Assembly: GCA_003427395.1 (NCBI GenBank)
Contig: BFEA01000553.1
Location: 985,819-1,012,926, forward strand
Direction of reading: 5' to 3'
DNA from: Chara braunii
Taxonomy: Eukaryota > Streptophyta > Charophyceae > Charales > Characeae
Length of the DNA: 27,108 nucleotides
Position 1 is the first letter of the stretch; each line of letters starts with the position of its first letter. The translations under genes were made by a program, and so were the position numbers. Shown piece after piece: positions 21,385 to 27,108 of this stretch. The notes beneath the pieces are model-generated. The model did not search any database, was not told where the DNA came from, and saw only the letters and a program-made list of their open reading frames with translations.

Positions 21385-21595
21385 NTGTGTAGCAAAGGGA
21401 CCACAACTCACAAAANACAAACTCCCCAGAACATCTGANACCTCCCTCTTGGAGGTTGTCCCGATTTCTGGAGTGGTGTGACGAGGCCCATAGGCATNTG
21501 CANCTTTCGAGTTCCAGCCCCTTCCAGACACAAAAGGATNAGAACAACGTTTTCCCACTAGAGGTGACCTTGTAATCGTACATACACGATGCAAN
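21385..21595. other. Cluster of seven ambiguous bases
   Basis: N at 21385, 21416, 21439, 21498, 21503, 21540 and 21595, against only three elsewhere in 27 kb (1970, 5272, 25940). The cluster covers and adjoins the sequence missing from copy A next to the adapter, so read support here is probably conflicting. Confidence 0.9.
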
Positions 21596-21814
21596 CAAAG
21601 GTCACATTCGGTATCAGGCTTGTCTGCACCGAGCACATAAAATGCAGCACTAACAAGCCTCTGCCTAATCGGGATTATCCATGCTAAATCGCCCCACCAG
21701 AGACCACCACTACCTTTCCCATATTTCAGCCGCGGGCAGAAAAAAAGGCCCGAAGCCGGGCCGCCGATTCAATCTATCAACGGCGGGCCAATCCCGGTCG
21801 GCTTCTGTGTTACC

Positions 21815-22125
21815 TGACGTGCAACTGATTTTCTTTCAAGCGGTTAACGGTGCTGGCAGTTTAACCATTACATTGTCAACAAGGGAAAGGAAGAGTTCAA
21901 AGACAGATTGAAGCACGCTGTCAGCACATATCGGGCACATTTCTATTCTTACCTATTCAATGTCTATACAGCTGGATCCAGCATGTCATTGAGCAGGTCA
22001 GCTACAGACCAGCATAAATGTAGCAGCCACAAACCCACCAGGTAGCGTCGTACTCCAACCAGCAGTGCTAGAGGCAGGCGTGCGGCCATGTATCCGGATA
22101 AATCCGACTAAAACAATTCCTAAAC
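21815..22125. other. No recognised feature
   Basis: Non-repetitive sequence of moderate GC directly after copy B. Short frames exist in several phases; none resembles a known protein, and no repeat from the window matches it. Confidence 0.5.
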
Positions 22126-22350
22126 ATGAGCGCGACGGCGTACACTGTGAAGTTGCCTACATACCATTCCTCCGGTGATTCCACACTCGTCCAAATTCAA
22201 AACGAACACATACAGCAAATGCACGCGAGGGTCATAGCCACATTACGGCTTTTTCAACTGAATGTGGACGTGCACAGAAGCATTCGCATCGAGGAGAGTA
22301 CTAATTACTTTGTGATGTTTGATCTTCAGTCGACTGAGCACAATCGGTAA
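22126..22350 (+). CDS. Hypothetical 74-codon open frame or first exon
   Basis: This is the only frame in the window free of repeats with a varied amino-acid composition. It begins MSATAYTVKLPTYHSSGD and ends FVMFDLQSTEHNR. The ATG at 22126 follows CCTAAAC, an acceptable plant start context. The frame ends at a stop right after CG, and CG/GTAATAC at 22347-22354 could serve as a 5' splice donor, which would make it a first exon. No signal peptide or membrane segment is visible. I recognise no family. A chance open frame of this length is quite possible. Confidence 0.25.
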   Translation: MSATAYTVKLPTYHSSGDSTLVQIQNEHIQQMHARVIATLRLFQLNVDVHRSIRIEESTNYFVMFDLQSTEHNR

Positions 22351-22608
22351 TACAATTACGTACATCCACATATACCCCCCCCAAAGCGACCTCGGGAAGT
22401 CTTACCTTTCTGTTCCTTTCAAAAAGCATCTGCCTTCTGCGTCGTACGGCTGTAAGTGGAAGCACGTGGCTGTTTCAGCCGCCCCAACTCTTCCACAGAG
22501 TTGGGTTCCCTGCAGATGTCTCTCCCCCAATCACTCCATGCCCAGGACACATAACAGTTTATTCTCTGCCAAAGGTGAAACCCCAGTTCATTCTCTACCC
22601 TTATATGG
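22351..22608 (+). mobile_element. Possible 3' end of an LTR
   Basis: The stretch ends in GGAACA just before the primer-binding-site-like sequence at 22609, as an LTR ending in CA would. CAGTTTATTCTCTGCC and CAGTTCATTCTCTACC are repeated within its last 80 bp. No 5' TG terminus, second LTR or target duplication could be identified, so the left limit is arbitrary. Confidence 0.25.
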
Positions 22609-22625
22609 AACATGGTGTCAGAAGC
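22609..22625 (+). promoter_or_regulatory. Possible retrotransposon primer-binding site
   Basis: TGGTGTCAGAAGCAGGG resembles the TGGTATCAGAGC-type sequence complementary to the 3' end of plant initiator Met tRNA, with changes. Small frames downstream (for example 22612-22839) show no gag zinc knuckle. Weak support. Confidence 0.3.
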
Positions 22626-23187
22626 AGGGCATAGTAGCAGAGACGCATGCGCAGATTGTCTAAGGTACTCCAGAACACATGGGCAAAGAGGAACGAGGAA
22701 AAAAAACGCGTGTAGAAGGATGGACATTCAGCAAGAGTCGGAAGTTCTCGGCACATATAAAAGACGAGATTGGCAATTACCGAAGACGGGGAAGGAACTG
22801 GGGTATAACAAAGTAATATGTAAAGACACAATGTGTTGAGCTTTAACAAGCATCCACGCACAGAGTGTAGAGCCGTCCAGAGTGGTTACTCAAGGCGACG
22901 ACAATTCCCTCAATCGCGACTTGATGATGAACAGCAGGCCAGTCTTGTAATGACATGACCATCAAGTCAGAGACGAGGGGACAAATTCACAGACGAGGGA
23001 AACCAGAAAAGAAGAAAAATGGGCGTCAAGACTCGAGATGCATAACAGGCAAAACTAAAATGGGCAAAAAAATTGATGCATTTGACACAAAACAGTGGCT
23101 GAGAGTTGGGAGGAATATACAAACAAGAGATGAAACGCAACTAAAATGCGGGCATCACCTTCACTTCCACCCCCCCCCTTTTTTTCA
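22626..23187. other. No recognised feature
   Basis: A-rich to moderate-GC sequence after the putative primer-binding site. CATATAAAAG at 22753-22762 resembles a TATA box but has no gene behind it. The frame 22955-23449 runs into the U6 pseudogene antisense and is Lys/Arg-rich, so I do not call it. Confidence 0.5.
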
Positions 23188-23276
23188 GACCACTTCTTGT
23201 GTCATCCTCTTGCGCAGGGACCATGCTAATCTTCATTCTTTGTATCGTTCCAATCTTAAACGATGTATCGAAGGAC
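23188..23276 (-). pseudogene. U6: U6 snRNA retropseudogene, diverged
   Basis: Read on the minus strand it starts GTCCTTCGATACATCG and continues ATTGGAACGATACA, GATTAGCATGG and CCCTGCGCAAG, the order of plant U6, a catalytic-core RNA of the spliceosome. About ten bases are missing in the CGCACAAATCGAGA part near the 3' end. The 3' side is followed on the minus strand by seven A and then G residues, not the pol III T stretch. No upstream plant U6 promoter element is visible. Reverse transcription of U6 RNA is the likely origin. Confidence 0.88.
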
Positions 23277-23302
23277 CACCTTCACATTTCCTTTCCCTCT
23301 TG

Positions 23303-23412
23303 TCGGAGAAGGGAAAAAATAAAATAATATATATATATATCGTCACAAACAGAACCAAGGTCAAAAACAGAGATCACCTGGTATCCCGTTTTTCAGAAGT
23401 CTGCATCTCTTT
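23303..23412 (+). repeat. Local repeat T, unit 1
   Basis: GAGAAGGG ... AACAGAGATCACCTGGTATCC ... TTTTTCAGAAGTCTGCATCTCTTTT. It is interrupted by an (AT)n stretch at 23327-23340 and extra sequence. Related units start at 23731 and 23888. Confidence 0.7.
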
Positions 23413-23534
23413 TACAGTGCCGTTTCCTTTTTTTCTTTTTTCTTATTAAAAGGGTGACAGCCTTAAGATATCCTCGTTGAATTGACCGACCCCAGGCAAT
23501 TAAAAGAATTTTATTTCATTCCGTTCATCTTATT

Positions 23535-23606
23535 GCATCTGGATTCGAACTGGGGTCTTATTCATATTTCACTAGTTCACAGGTGTACCAACTGAGCTAG
23601 GCCGTT
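23535..23606 (-). repeat. tRNA-like relic with intact A and B boxes
   Basis: On the minus strand TAGCTCAGTTGG (23588-23599) is a textbook A box and GTTCGAATCC (23541-23550) a textbook B box, 37 bases apart. CACCTGTGAACTAGTG lies where the anticodon arm would be. Acceptor and T stems do not pair well, so it is not a functional tRNA; an A/T-rich stretch follows. A decayed tRNA or SINE head sitting between units 1 and 2 of the local repeat. Confidence 0.6.
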
Positions 23607-23730
23607 TGGTACAATATGCCATTTTCAGCGCAACTTGCGTTTCTTCCTATAACACGCTCTTTATTTTCCTCTTCTTTTTTTCCTTTTTTTTTTTTTTGCC
23701 CCTTTCCGAAACCAATAGCTCCTCCTTTTT

Positions 23731-23808
23731 CAGAGAAGGGAGGAATGAAAAAACAGAGATTACCAAGTGGCCTGCTTTTCACAAGTCAGCATTCTTTTAA
23801 AATTCCAT
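23731..23808 (+). repeat. Local repeat T, unit 2
   Basis: CAGAGAAGGGAGGAATG, then AAACAGAGATTACC, TGGCC and TTTTCACAAGTCAGCATTC. It is preceded by a pyrimidine-rich run (CTCCTTTTT), like unit 3. Confidence 0.75.
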
Positions 23809-23887
23809 TCCTAGAGCTTGTGCATCTTTGCTATAGAACTCTTTCAAGAAAAACATGAGCAAAAAAAAAAATTCCCCGTCTTCTTTA

Positions 23888-23960
23888 CAGAGAAGGCAGG
23901 AAGGGAAACAAACAGAGCTTACCCGATAGCCCTCCAATTCAGAAGTCCGTTTGTTTTTTT
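23888..23960 (+). repeat. Local repeat T, unit 3
   Basis: CAGAGAAGGCAGGAAGG, then AAACAGAGCTTACC and AATTCAGAAGTCCGTTTG, preceded by TCTTCTTTA. The pyrimidine run plus CAG before units 2 and 3 resembles a splice acceptor, but nothing downstream is coding. Confidence 0.72.
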
Positions 23961-23983
23961 CGTTTTTTTTTTGTTTTTTTAGG

Positions 23984-24050
23984 TGACCTTCCCTGGCCCT
24001 TGCCCGGCAGGGCCGCCCGGGCAATCAAGATGACCCAGGAGGCCAGGTTG
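23984..24050 (-). mobile_element. GC-rich SINE-like segment with A tail on minus strand
   Basis: Matches the GC-rich end of the 4441-4728 insertion at roughly 29 of 39 positions (4650-4688 against 23984-24022). On the minus strand both read GGCCNGGGYGGCC then a CAAGG...GGAAG word and then an A-rich tail. This suggests a small retroposon family with no recognised head. Confidence 0.45.
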
Positions 24051-24077
24051 CTAACACAGATATTAAATCGATTAAGC

Positions 24078-24243
24078 AACGGAATTATATTTCGCCCCCT
24101 ACTACCTACTATCTGAATAAGCAAAGATGAACGAAACCTGAAGGGCAATTTCCTGATTTCCTGGCGGCAGAGGGAGTGGTGGTTTTAGCTACGGAATTAT
24201 ATTCCCCCCCTACTAACCGAATAAGCAGAGATGTACGAGCCCT
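24078..24243 (+). repeat. Direct repeat pair of about 55 bp
   Basis: ACGGAATTATATT, a C-rich run, CCTACTA, GAATAAGCAAAGATGAACGA at 24078-24139, and a close variant at 24190-24243, separated by about 50 bp. Confidence 0.8.
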
Positions 24244-24326
24244 AAAAGATACAAACCTCGAAAGAGGAGTGGGTCCTCTCATCCCAGATTTTTCCAAGGG
24301 AAAGACTGGGTGGGAACAAGCAGATG

Positions 24327-24432
24327 GGCCTCGCCGCACAACTCACCAAATGCACAAAAGACAAAAATTATGGGGATGTATGTTTCCACAAGTTACCGGC
24401 AGATTCATGTTCATTTTCTATGCGGCGAGGCC
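24327..24432. mobile_element. Complete 106-bp MITE, family M1
   Basis: GGCCTCGCCGCA (24327-24338) and TGCGGCGAGGCC (24421-24432) are perfect 12-bp terminal inverted repeats, flanked on both sides by ATG (24324-24326 and 24433-24435), a plausible 3-bp target duplication. The interior has ACAAAAGACAAAAATTATGG and the family hairpin core TGTTTCCACAAG...GCAGATTCAT. No coding capacity. The 3-bp target size fits PIF/Harbinger or CACTA-type movers, but the TIR alone does not decide. Confidence 0.82.
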
Positions 24433-24484
24433 ATGGAGACAAAACAGGGGTAAATTTTCACACCATCTCGGTGAGAGCCCAGAC

Positions 24485-24588
24485 CAACGACAGTCAGGCA
24501 AATGCGAGATTGACCAGAACACTTGAATGACGGGTTCAACGACAGTCAGGCAAATGCGAGATTGACCAGAACACTTGAATGACGGGTT
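24485..24588 (+). repeat. Exact tandem duplication of 52 bp
   Basis: CAACGACAGTCAGGCAAATG... ending TGACGGGTT occurs at 24485-24536 and, unchanged, at 24537-24588. The lack of divergence means a recent event or an assembly duplication. Confidence 0.97.
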
Positions 24589-24743
24589 CGACTGACAAAC
24601 AGCTCAGATGCAAAGAGGATAAAAAAATCAATGATAATTAAAAAAAAAGAAAAAACCGCCAACGATTAGAAAGGAAATGCCGAACAGATACAAATCTCCG
24701 TGTGACTACTTACTACGCATCGGCAGGGTATTTGGCTACAGAA

Positions 24744-24962
24744 AATCGTTGTGCGACGACGGGGATGTCGAGCAGAGGCCTTTGTGATAATCGTTGTGCG
24801 ACGACTGTGATGTCAAGCAAAGGCCTGTGTGATAATCGTTGTGCGACGACCGTGATGTCAAGCAAAGGCCTGTGCGATAATCGTTGTGCGACAACGGCGA
24901 TGTCAAGCGAAGGCCTGTGTGATAATCGTTGTGCGGCAGTGTCTTGCGAAGAGCTGTGTGAC
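24744..24962 (+). repeat. 45-bp minisatellite, about 5 units
   Basis: Units start AATCGTTGTGCGACGAC at 24744, 24789, 24834, 24879 and 24924; the last is diverged and shorter. Because 45 is a multiple of three, frames on both strands stay open. The plus frame 24702-25022 (106 codons) reads NRCATTVMSSKGLCD per unit. Units differ at few sites. There is no signal sequence and no sign of selection, so a repeat-generated frame is likelier than a gene. Confidence 0.95.
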
Positions 24963-25122
24963 AAGCGTAAAGACACAAATCTAATGACAATCTTCCGGAA
25001 TTACATTACTGTGTCAATATGAAATGAAGGATTGATTGATTTCCACTGTGTACCATTTTGGCTTTCTCTATGACTGCAGTCTGCCTTACTTGCGCTTATA
25101 GATAAACACGATGGTTTGCTGT

Positions 25123-25171
25123 CGTGGGTTTTGGTAAACATGAGAAATATTCTCATTTTTACAAACCCACG
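25123..25171. repeat. Compact strong hairpin
   Basis: CGTGGGTTT (25123-25131) pairs with AAACCCACG (25163-25171); GTAAA pairs with TTTAC; ATGAGAA pairs with TTCTCAT around a 3-base centre, leaving a small bulge and one mismatch. About 21 base pairs in 49 bases. It could be a short fold-back element or a small-RNA-like precursor; no flanking signals help. Confidence 0.8.
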
Positions 25172-25398
25172 ATCGGTCAACCCTTTTTCCCCCCCCCTTA
25201 TAAACCACCAGTACTTGGCCCAGCTATCGGCCATTGAAAGGAATAAAATAGAGTAGAAACGTTTCTAGTTGGATGAAGTTGAGCGCTCCTGTAGCGGCCC
25301 GTACGACGTTTCCTAACATCGCGTACCGTTAACGGGACGGGCGCGACTTTAGGAAGTACTGGTGGTTTCACAAAAATACCCTTGCATTGGCCACGTTT

Positions 25399-25459
25399 TG
25401 TCAGTATTTATAGCTCAAGTACGAGAGTTTCTGTCAGTATTAATAGCTCAAGGACGAGA
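25399..25459 (+). repeat. 33-bp tandem pair
   Basis: TGTCAGTATTTATAGCTCAA and TACGAGAG at 25399, then TGTCAGTATTAATAGCTCAA and GACGAGA at 25432. Confidence 0.88.
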
Positions 25460-25784
25460 TCCCACTAGCAAAGAGGACAGGATTAAACTCTCCTGAATCT
25501 GGACGTGTTCTAAGCAGAGACGCAAAGCAAAAAGAGCAGTTCAATCTTCAATTCTCTTCCCCTCTGCACGAAACCGTCCAGGTTCAGGCGCTCAATCCAA
25601 TCCCTTTTTGCTAGGGGGACCTCGCCCCAGGGGTTTCCACTTGAGAATGGTGTGTTCGTACGTCGGTTTTGATTTTTTCTGCTGATTTTTTTCCTTTCGA
25701 TTTGTTTTCTTATTGTGGCGACACTTGATCGATTTTTTCTGAACTCTCTCCATTGTGCTGCTTACCATTAGCGTTATCGTCATA
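25460..25784. other. No recognised feature
   Basis: Moderate GC passing into T-rich sequence, with two similar GATTTTTTCTG words near 25670 and 25730. No frame or RNA gene recognised. Confidence 0.5.
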
Positions 25785-25830
25785 TATGTCACTCAAACGC
25801 GAAACCAGATTATTAAAAAGAAAATGAAAA
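25785..25830 (+). repeat. Diverged outlier of the 74-bp repeat
   Basis: TGTCACTCAAACGCGAAACC and AGATTATTAAAAA match the core of the array at 26389-26675. Further outliers lie at 26079-26130 and, more weakly, 24652-24683. Confidence 0.65.
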
Positions 25831-25922
25831 ATGAAAAGCGTAATCAACCAATCATTCATTTCACATTAACACAGTAAAAATCACCAATACTGTACAATTT
25901 ATTATTATTTTTTTTTTTTTTT

Positions 25923-26026
25923 GGACCATTTCTCGATTTNTGCGTGTCATCCTTGCTCAGCAGGGGTCATGCTAATCCTCATTCTCTGTATCGTTCCAAT
26001 TTTAACGGATGGATGTCCCGAAGGAC
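25923..26026 (-). pseudogene. U6: Near full-length U6 snRNA retropseudogene
   Basis: On the minus strand it runs from GTCCTTCGGGACATCC through AAAATTGGAACGATACAGAG, GATTAGCATGACCCCTGC and AAGGATGACACGCA to AATCGAGAAATGGTCC, the plant-type 5' stem and 3' end. It carries a few small insertions (an extra ATCC near the 5' stem, extra bases in GAATGAGG and CTGAGC) and an N at 25940. Fifteen A residues follow on the minus strand instead of a T terminator, and no plant U6 promoter is visible upstream. CAATACT at 25885-25891 and 26026-26032 could be a target duplication. LINE-like retroposition is likely. Confidence 0.92.
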
Positions 26027-26078
26027 AATACTTAGTCAACTGATCATAGTGCTTAAGAAAAGAGTTAAGACGTCAGCG

Positions 26079-26130
26079 AATGTCACTCCAACGCGAAACC
26101 GGCCGCAATTAGAAAGGAAATGAAAAAATA
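26079..26130 (+). repeat. Diverged outlier of the 74-bp repeat
   Basis: AATGTCACTCCAACGCGAAACCGG and AATTAGAAAGGAAATG resemble the units at 26389 onward; AATTAGAAAGGAAATG also resembles 24660-24676. Confidence 0.65.
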
Positions 26131-26143
26131 AAAGAGTGTATAA

Positions 26144-26416
26144 TCAATCAGCCAATCCTTTAAATTTCAAAATTTCAACCGCTACTACATGACCCCAGCC
26201 TAGTGGAGCAAATTGTTCGGCACCAACTCCAAAAAAGTCACGCGCTGCGCGCCATCGATAAAATTTCATCAACGGCATGTGTCGCGTTTCGGGGGCCCTC
26301 TGGAGCTCGCGGTGAGGGGCCCGCGGCCAAATGTATGGGTCGTATACTACTGGTGGTTTCACGAAGGAACAATTACCTGAAATGTCACTAGGGTTAACGT
26401 CAGAAATGTCACTCAA
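26144..26416 (-). CDS. Uncertain open frame in a GC-rich island
   Basis: A 90-codon minus-strand frame contains FYRWRAARDFFGVGAEQF in its second half. The opposite strand is also open (26203-26391, 62 codons, beginning MEQIVRHQLQKSHALRAIDK). The local sequence (26225-26345) is much richer in GC than its surroundings, which lengthens open frames by chance. The minus frame starts inside the 74-bp repeat. No domain recognised; neither strand can be preferred. Confidence 0.15.
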   Translation of the reverse strand: MSDISDVNPSDISGNCSFVKPPVVYDPYIWPRAPHRELQRAPETRHMPLMKFYRWRAARDFFGVGAEQFAPLGWGHVVAVEILKFKGLAD

Positions 26417-26675
26417 ACACGAAACCAGATGATTAGAAACACAGCGACAACGTGCTTAACATTAGGGTTAACGTCAGAAATTTCACTCAAACATGAAACC
26501 AGATGATTAAAAACAACGACATCGTATTTAACATTAGTGTTAACGTCAGAAATGTCAGTAAAACATAAAACCGGATGATTAGAAACACAGCGACAACGTG
26601 CTTAACATTAGGGTTAACGTCAGAAATGTCACTCAAACCTGAAACCAGACGATTAAAAACACAGCGACAACGAGA
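26389..26675 (+). repeat. Tandem array of four units of 72-74 bp
   Basis: Units start TAGGGTTAACGTCAGAAAT at 26389, 26463, 26535 (TAGTGTTAACG) and 26609. Each continues CACTCAAAC-GAAACCAGATGATTA and ACAGCGACAACG-TTAACAT. Units 2 and 4 begin inside ATTAGGGTTAA, whose complement AACCCTAA is the plant telobox word. The unit length is not a multiple of three, so it is not coding. Confidence 0.93.
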
Positions 26676-26789
26676 CGAACGAAGGATATAGAAGAGCAAG
26701 AACAAAGATCAACCGTATAGCAAACAGACTGAAGAATAACGCCACAGACACACATTACAGTGATGCTTCTTTGGGCATCTAATCTAATT

Positions 26790-26926
26790 GTTAGCCTTTT
26801 CTGGACGCAATTTCGGCGATTTCATGAAAAACCGAAATCGTCAGGGCTTACCGGATTTCTCCTGCCACTTGGACCTGCCAATTCCGGTTCAAAAAATCGC
26901 CGAAATTGCGGCCAGAAACGTCTAAC
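26790..26926. mobile_element. Fold-back element with 33-bp inverted arms
   Basis: The left arm (26790-26822, with CTGGACGCAATTTCGGCGAT) and right arm (26894-26926, with ATCGCCGAAATTGCGGCCAG) match at 30 of 33 positions. The loop of 71 bp includes a further partial AACCGAAATCG word. It could be a MITE; no target duplication is clear. Confidence 0.75.
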
Positions 26927-27108
26927 AAGTTAAATTCCAAAAGAATGATGAGGATATACCACAGAGGTCGATAATGGCAGCAGTCAATTACAGAGAATGA
27001 TAATATACCACAGAGAGGTCAATCGCAGAAATTGCGTCCAGAAACGTGTAAGTTAAATGCCGAGAGAATGATGATGATATACCACAGAGGTCGATAATGG
27101 CAGCAGTC
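26896..27108 (+). repeat. Direct repeat of about 125 bp running to the window end
   Basis: The right arm of the fold-back plus AGTTAAATTCC, AGAATGATGAGGATATACC and ACAGAGGTCGATAATGGCAG (to 26984) is repeated from 27024 to 27108. An intermediate partial unit (26995-27021, GAGAATGATAATATACCACA) lies between them. The array probably continues beyond the window. Confidence 0.85.

Noticed and set aside
22753-22762. TATA box (CATATAAAAG)
   Set aside because: No convincing gene or RNA start lies downstream; such words are frequent in AT-rich DNA.
22955-23449. 164-codon plus-strand frame
   Set aside because: It runs through the antisense of a U6 pseudogene and poly-C/poly-T tracts; its N-terminal part is Lys/Arg-rich with no recognisable domain.
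23474-23486. GTTGAATTGACC shared with the intron/cox1 junction near 18149
   Set aside because: A 12-base match is expected by chance several times in a window of this size, and the flanks do not match.
24744-24962. CRISPR-like repeat array
   Set aside because: Units are contiguous with no spacers, and the setting is eukaryotic; it is a minisatellite.
25923-26026. Functional U6 snRNA gene
   Set aside because: It has internal insertions, an A tail in place of the T terminator, and no visible upstream promoter element.

Overview
The window looks like nuclear DNA from a green-plant-lineage eukaryote (land plant or streptophyte alga). Two U6 snRNA copies are of the plant sequence type. A mitochondrial cox1 fragment uses TGG for Trp and carries a group I intron signature. 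Microsatellites, A/T tracts and fold-back repeats are dense. I see no intact conserved protein-coding gene; most open frames lie in simple repeats or are shadows. Species cannot be named from this sequence.

Layout: 1-230 is a (GA)n tract, a truncated MITE-like sequence and a (TG)n tract. Positions 231-11494 (copy A) and 11704-21814 (copy B) are two diverged direct copies of one 10-11 kb non-coding unit, roughly 85-92% identical by eye and separated by a 209 bp spacer. Comparing them exposes copy-specific insertions. A has a TTAA-type MITE (3709-3871), a GC-rich fold-back (4441-4728) and a 1.8 kb block of nested repeats (7598-9441). B has a mitochondrial insertion (17981-18438), a block at 19175-19637 with a duplicated motif, and a block at 19807-20055. 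Both carry a long inverted repeat (10475-10794; 21000-21296). From 21815 to 27108 lies a non-duplicated mosaic: one small possible exon, a possible retroelement primer-binding site, two U6 retropseudogenes, a tRNA-like relic, MITEs, minisatellites and hairpins.

Part of the window is not genomic biology. Positions 11153-11190 are exactly the two inverted 19-bp Tn5 mosaic ends of a Nextera mate-pair junction adapter. A near-exact mosaic end sits at 10811-10829, and the 323 bp between them is a recombinant of sequences found elsewhere in copies A and B. This stretch is an assembly chimera, and it means the whole tandem duplication needs independent confirmation.

No cooperating set of genes can be described. 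The content is best read as repeat turnover, organelle-to-nucleus DNA transfer and retroposition of small RNAs. I found no convincing evidence of a new multi-gene biological system; the best biological leads are the long hairpin present in both copies, the unclassified nested repeat block at 7598-9441 and the fold-back/MITE families.
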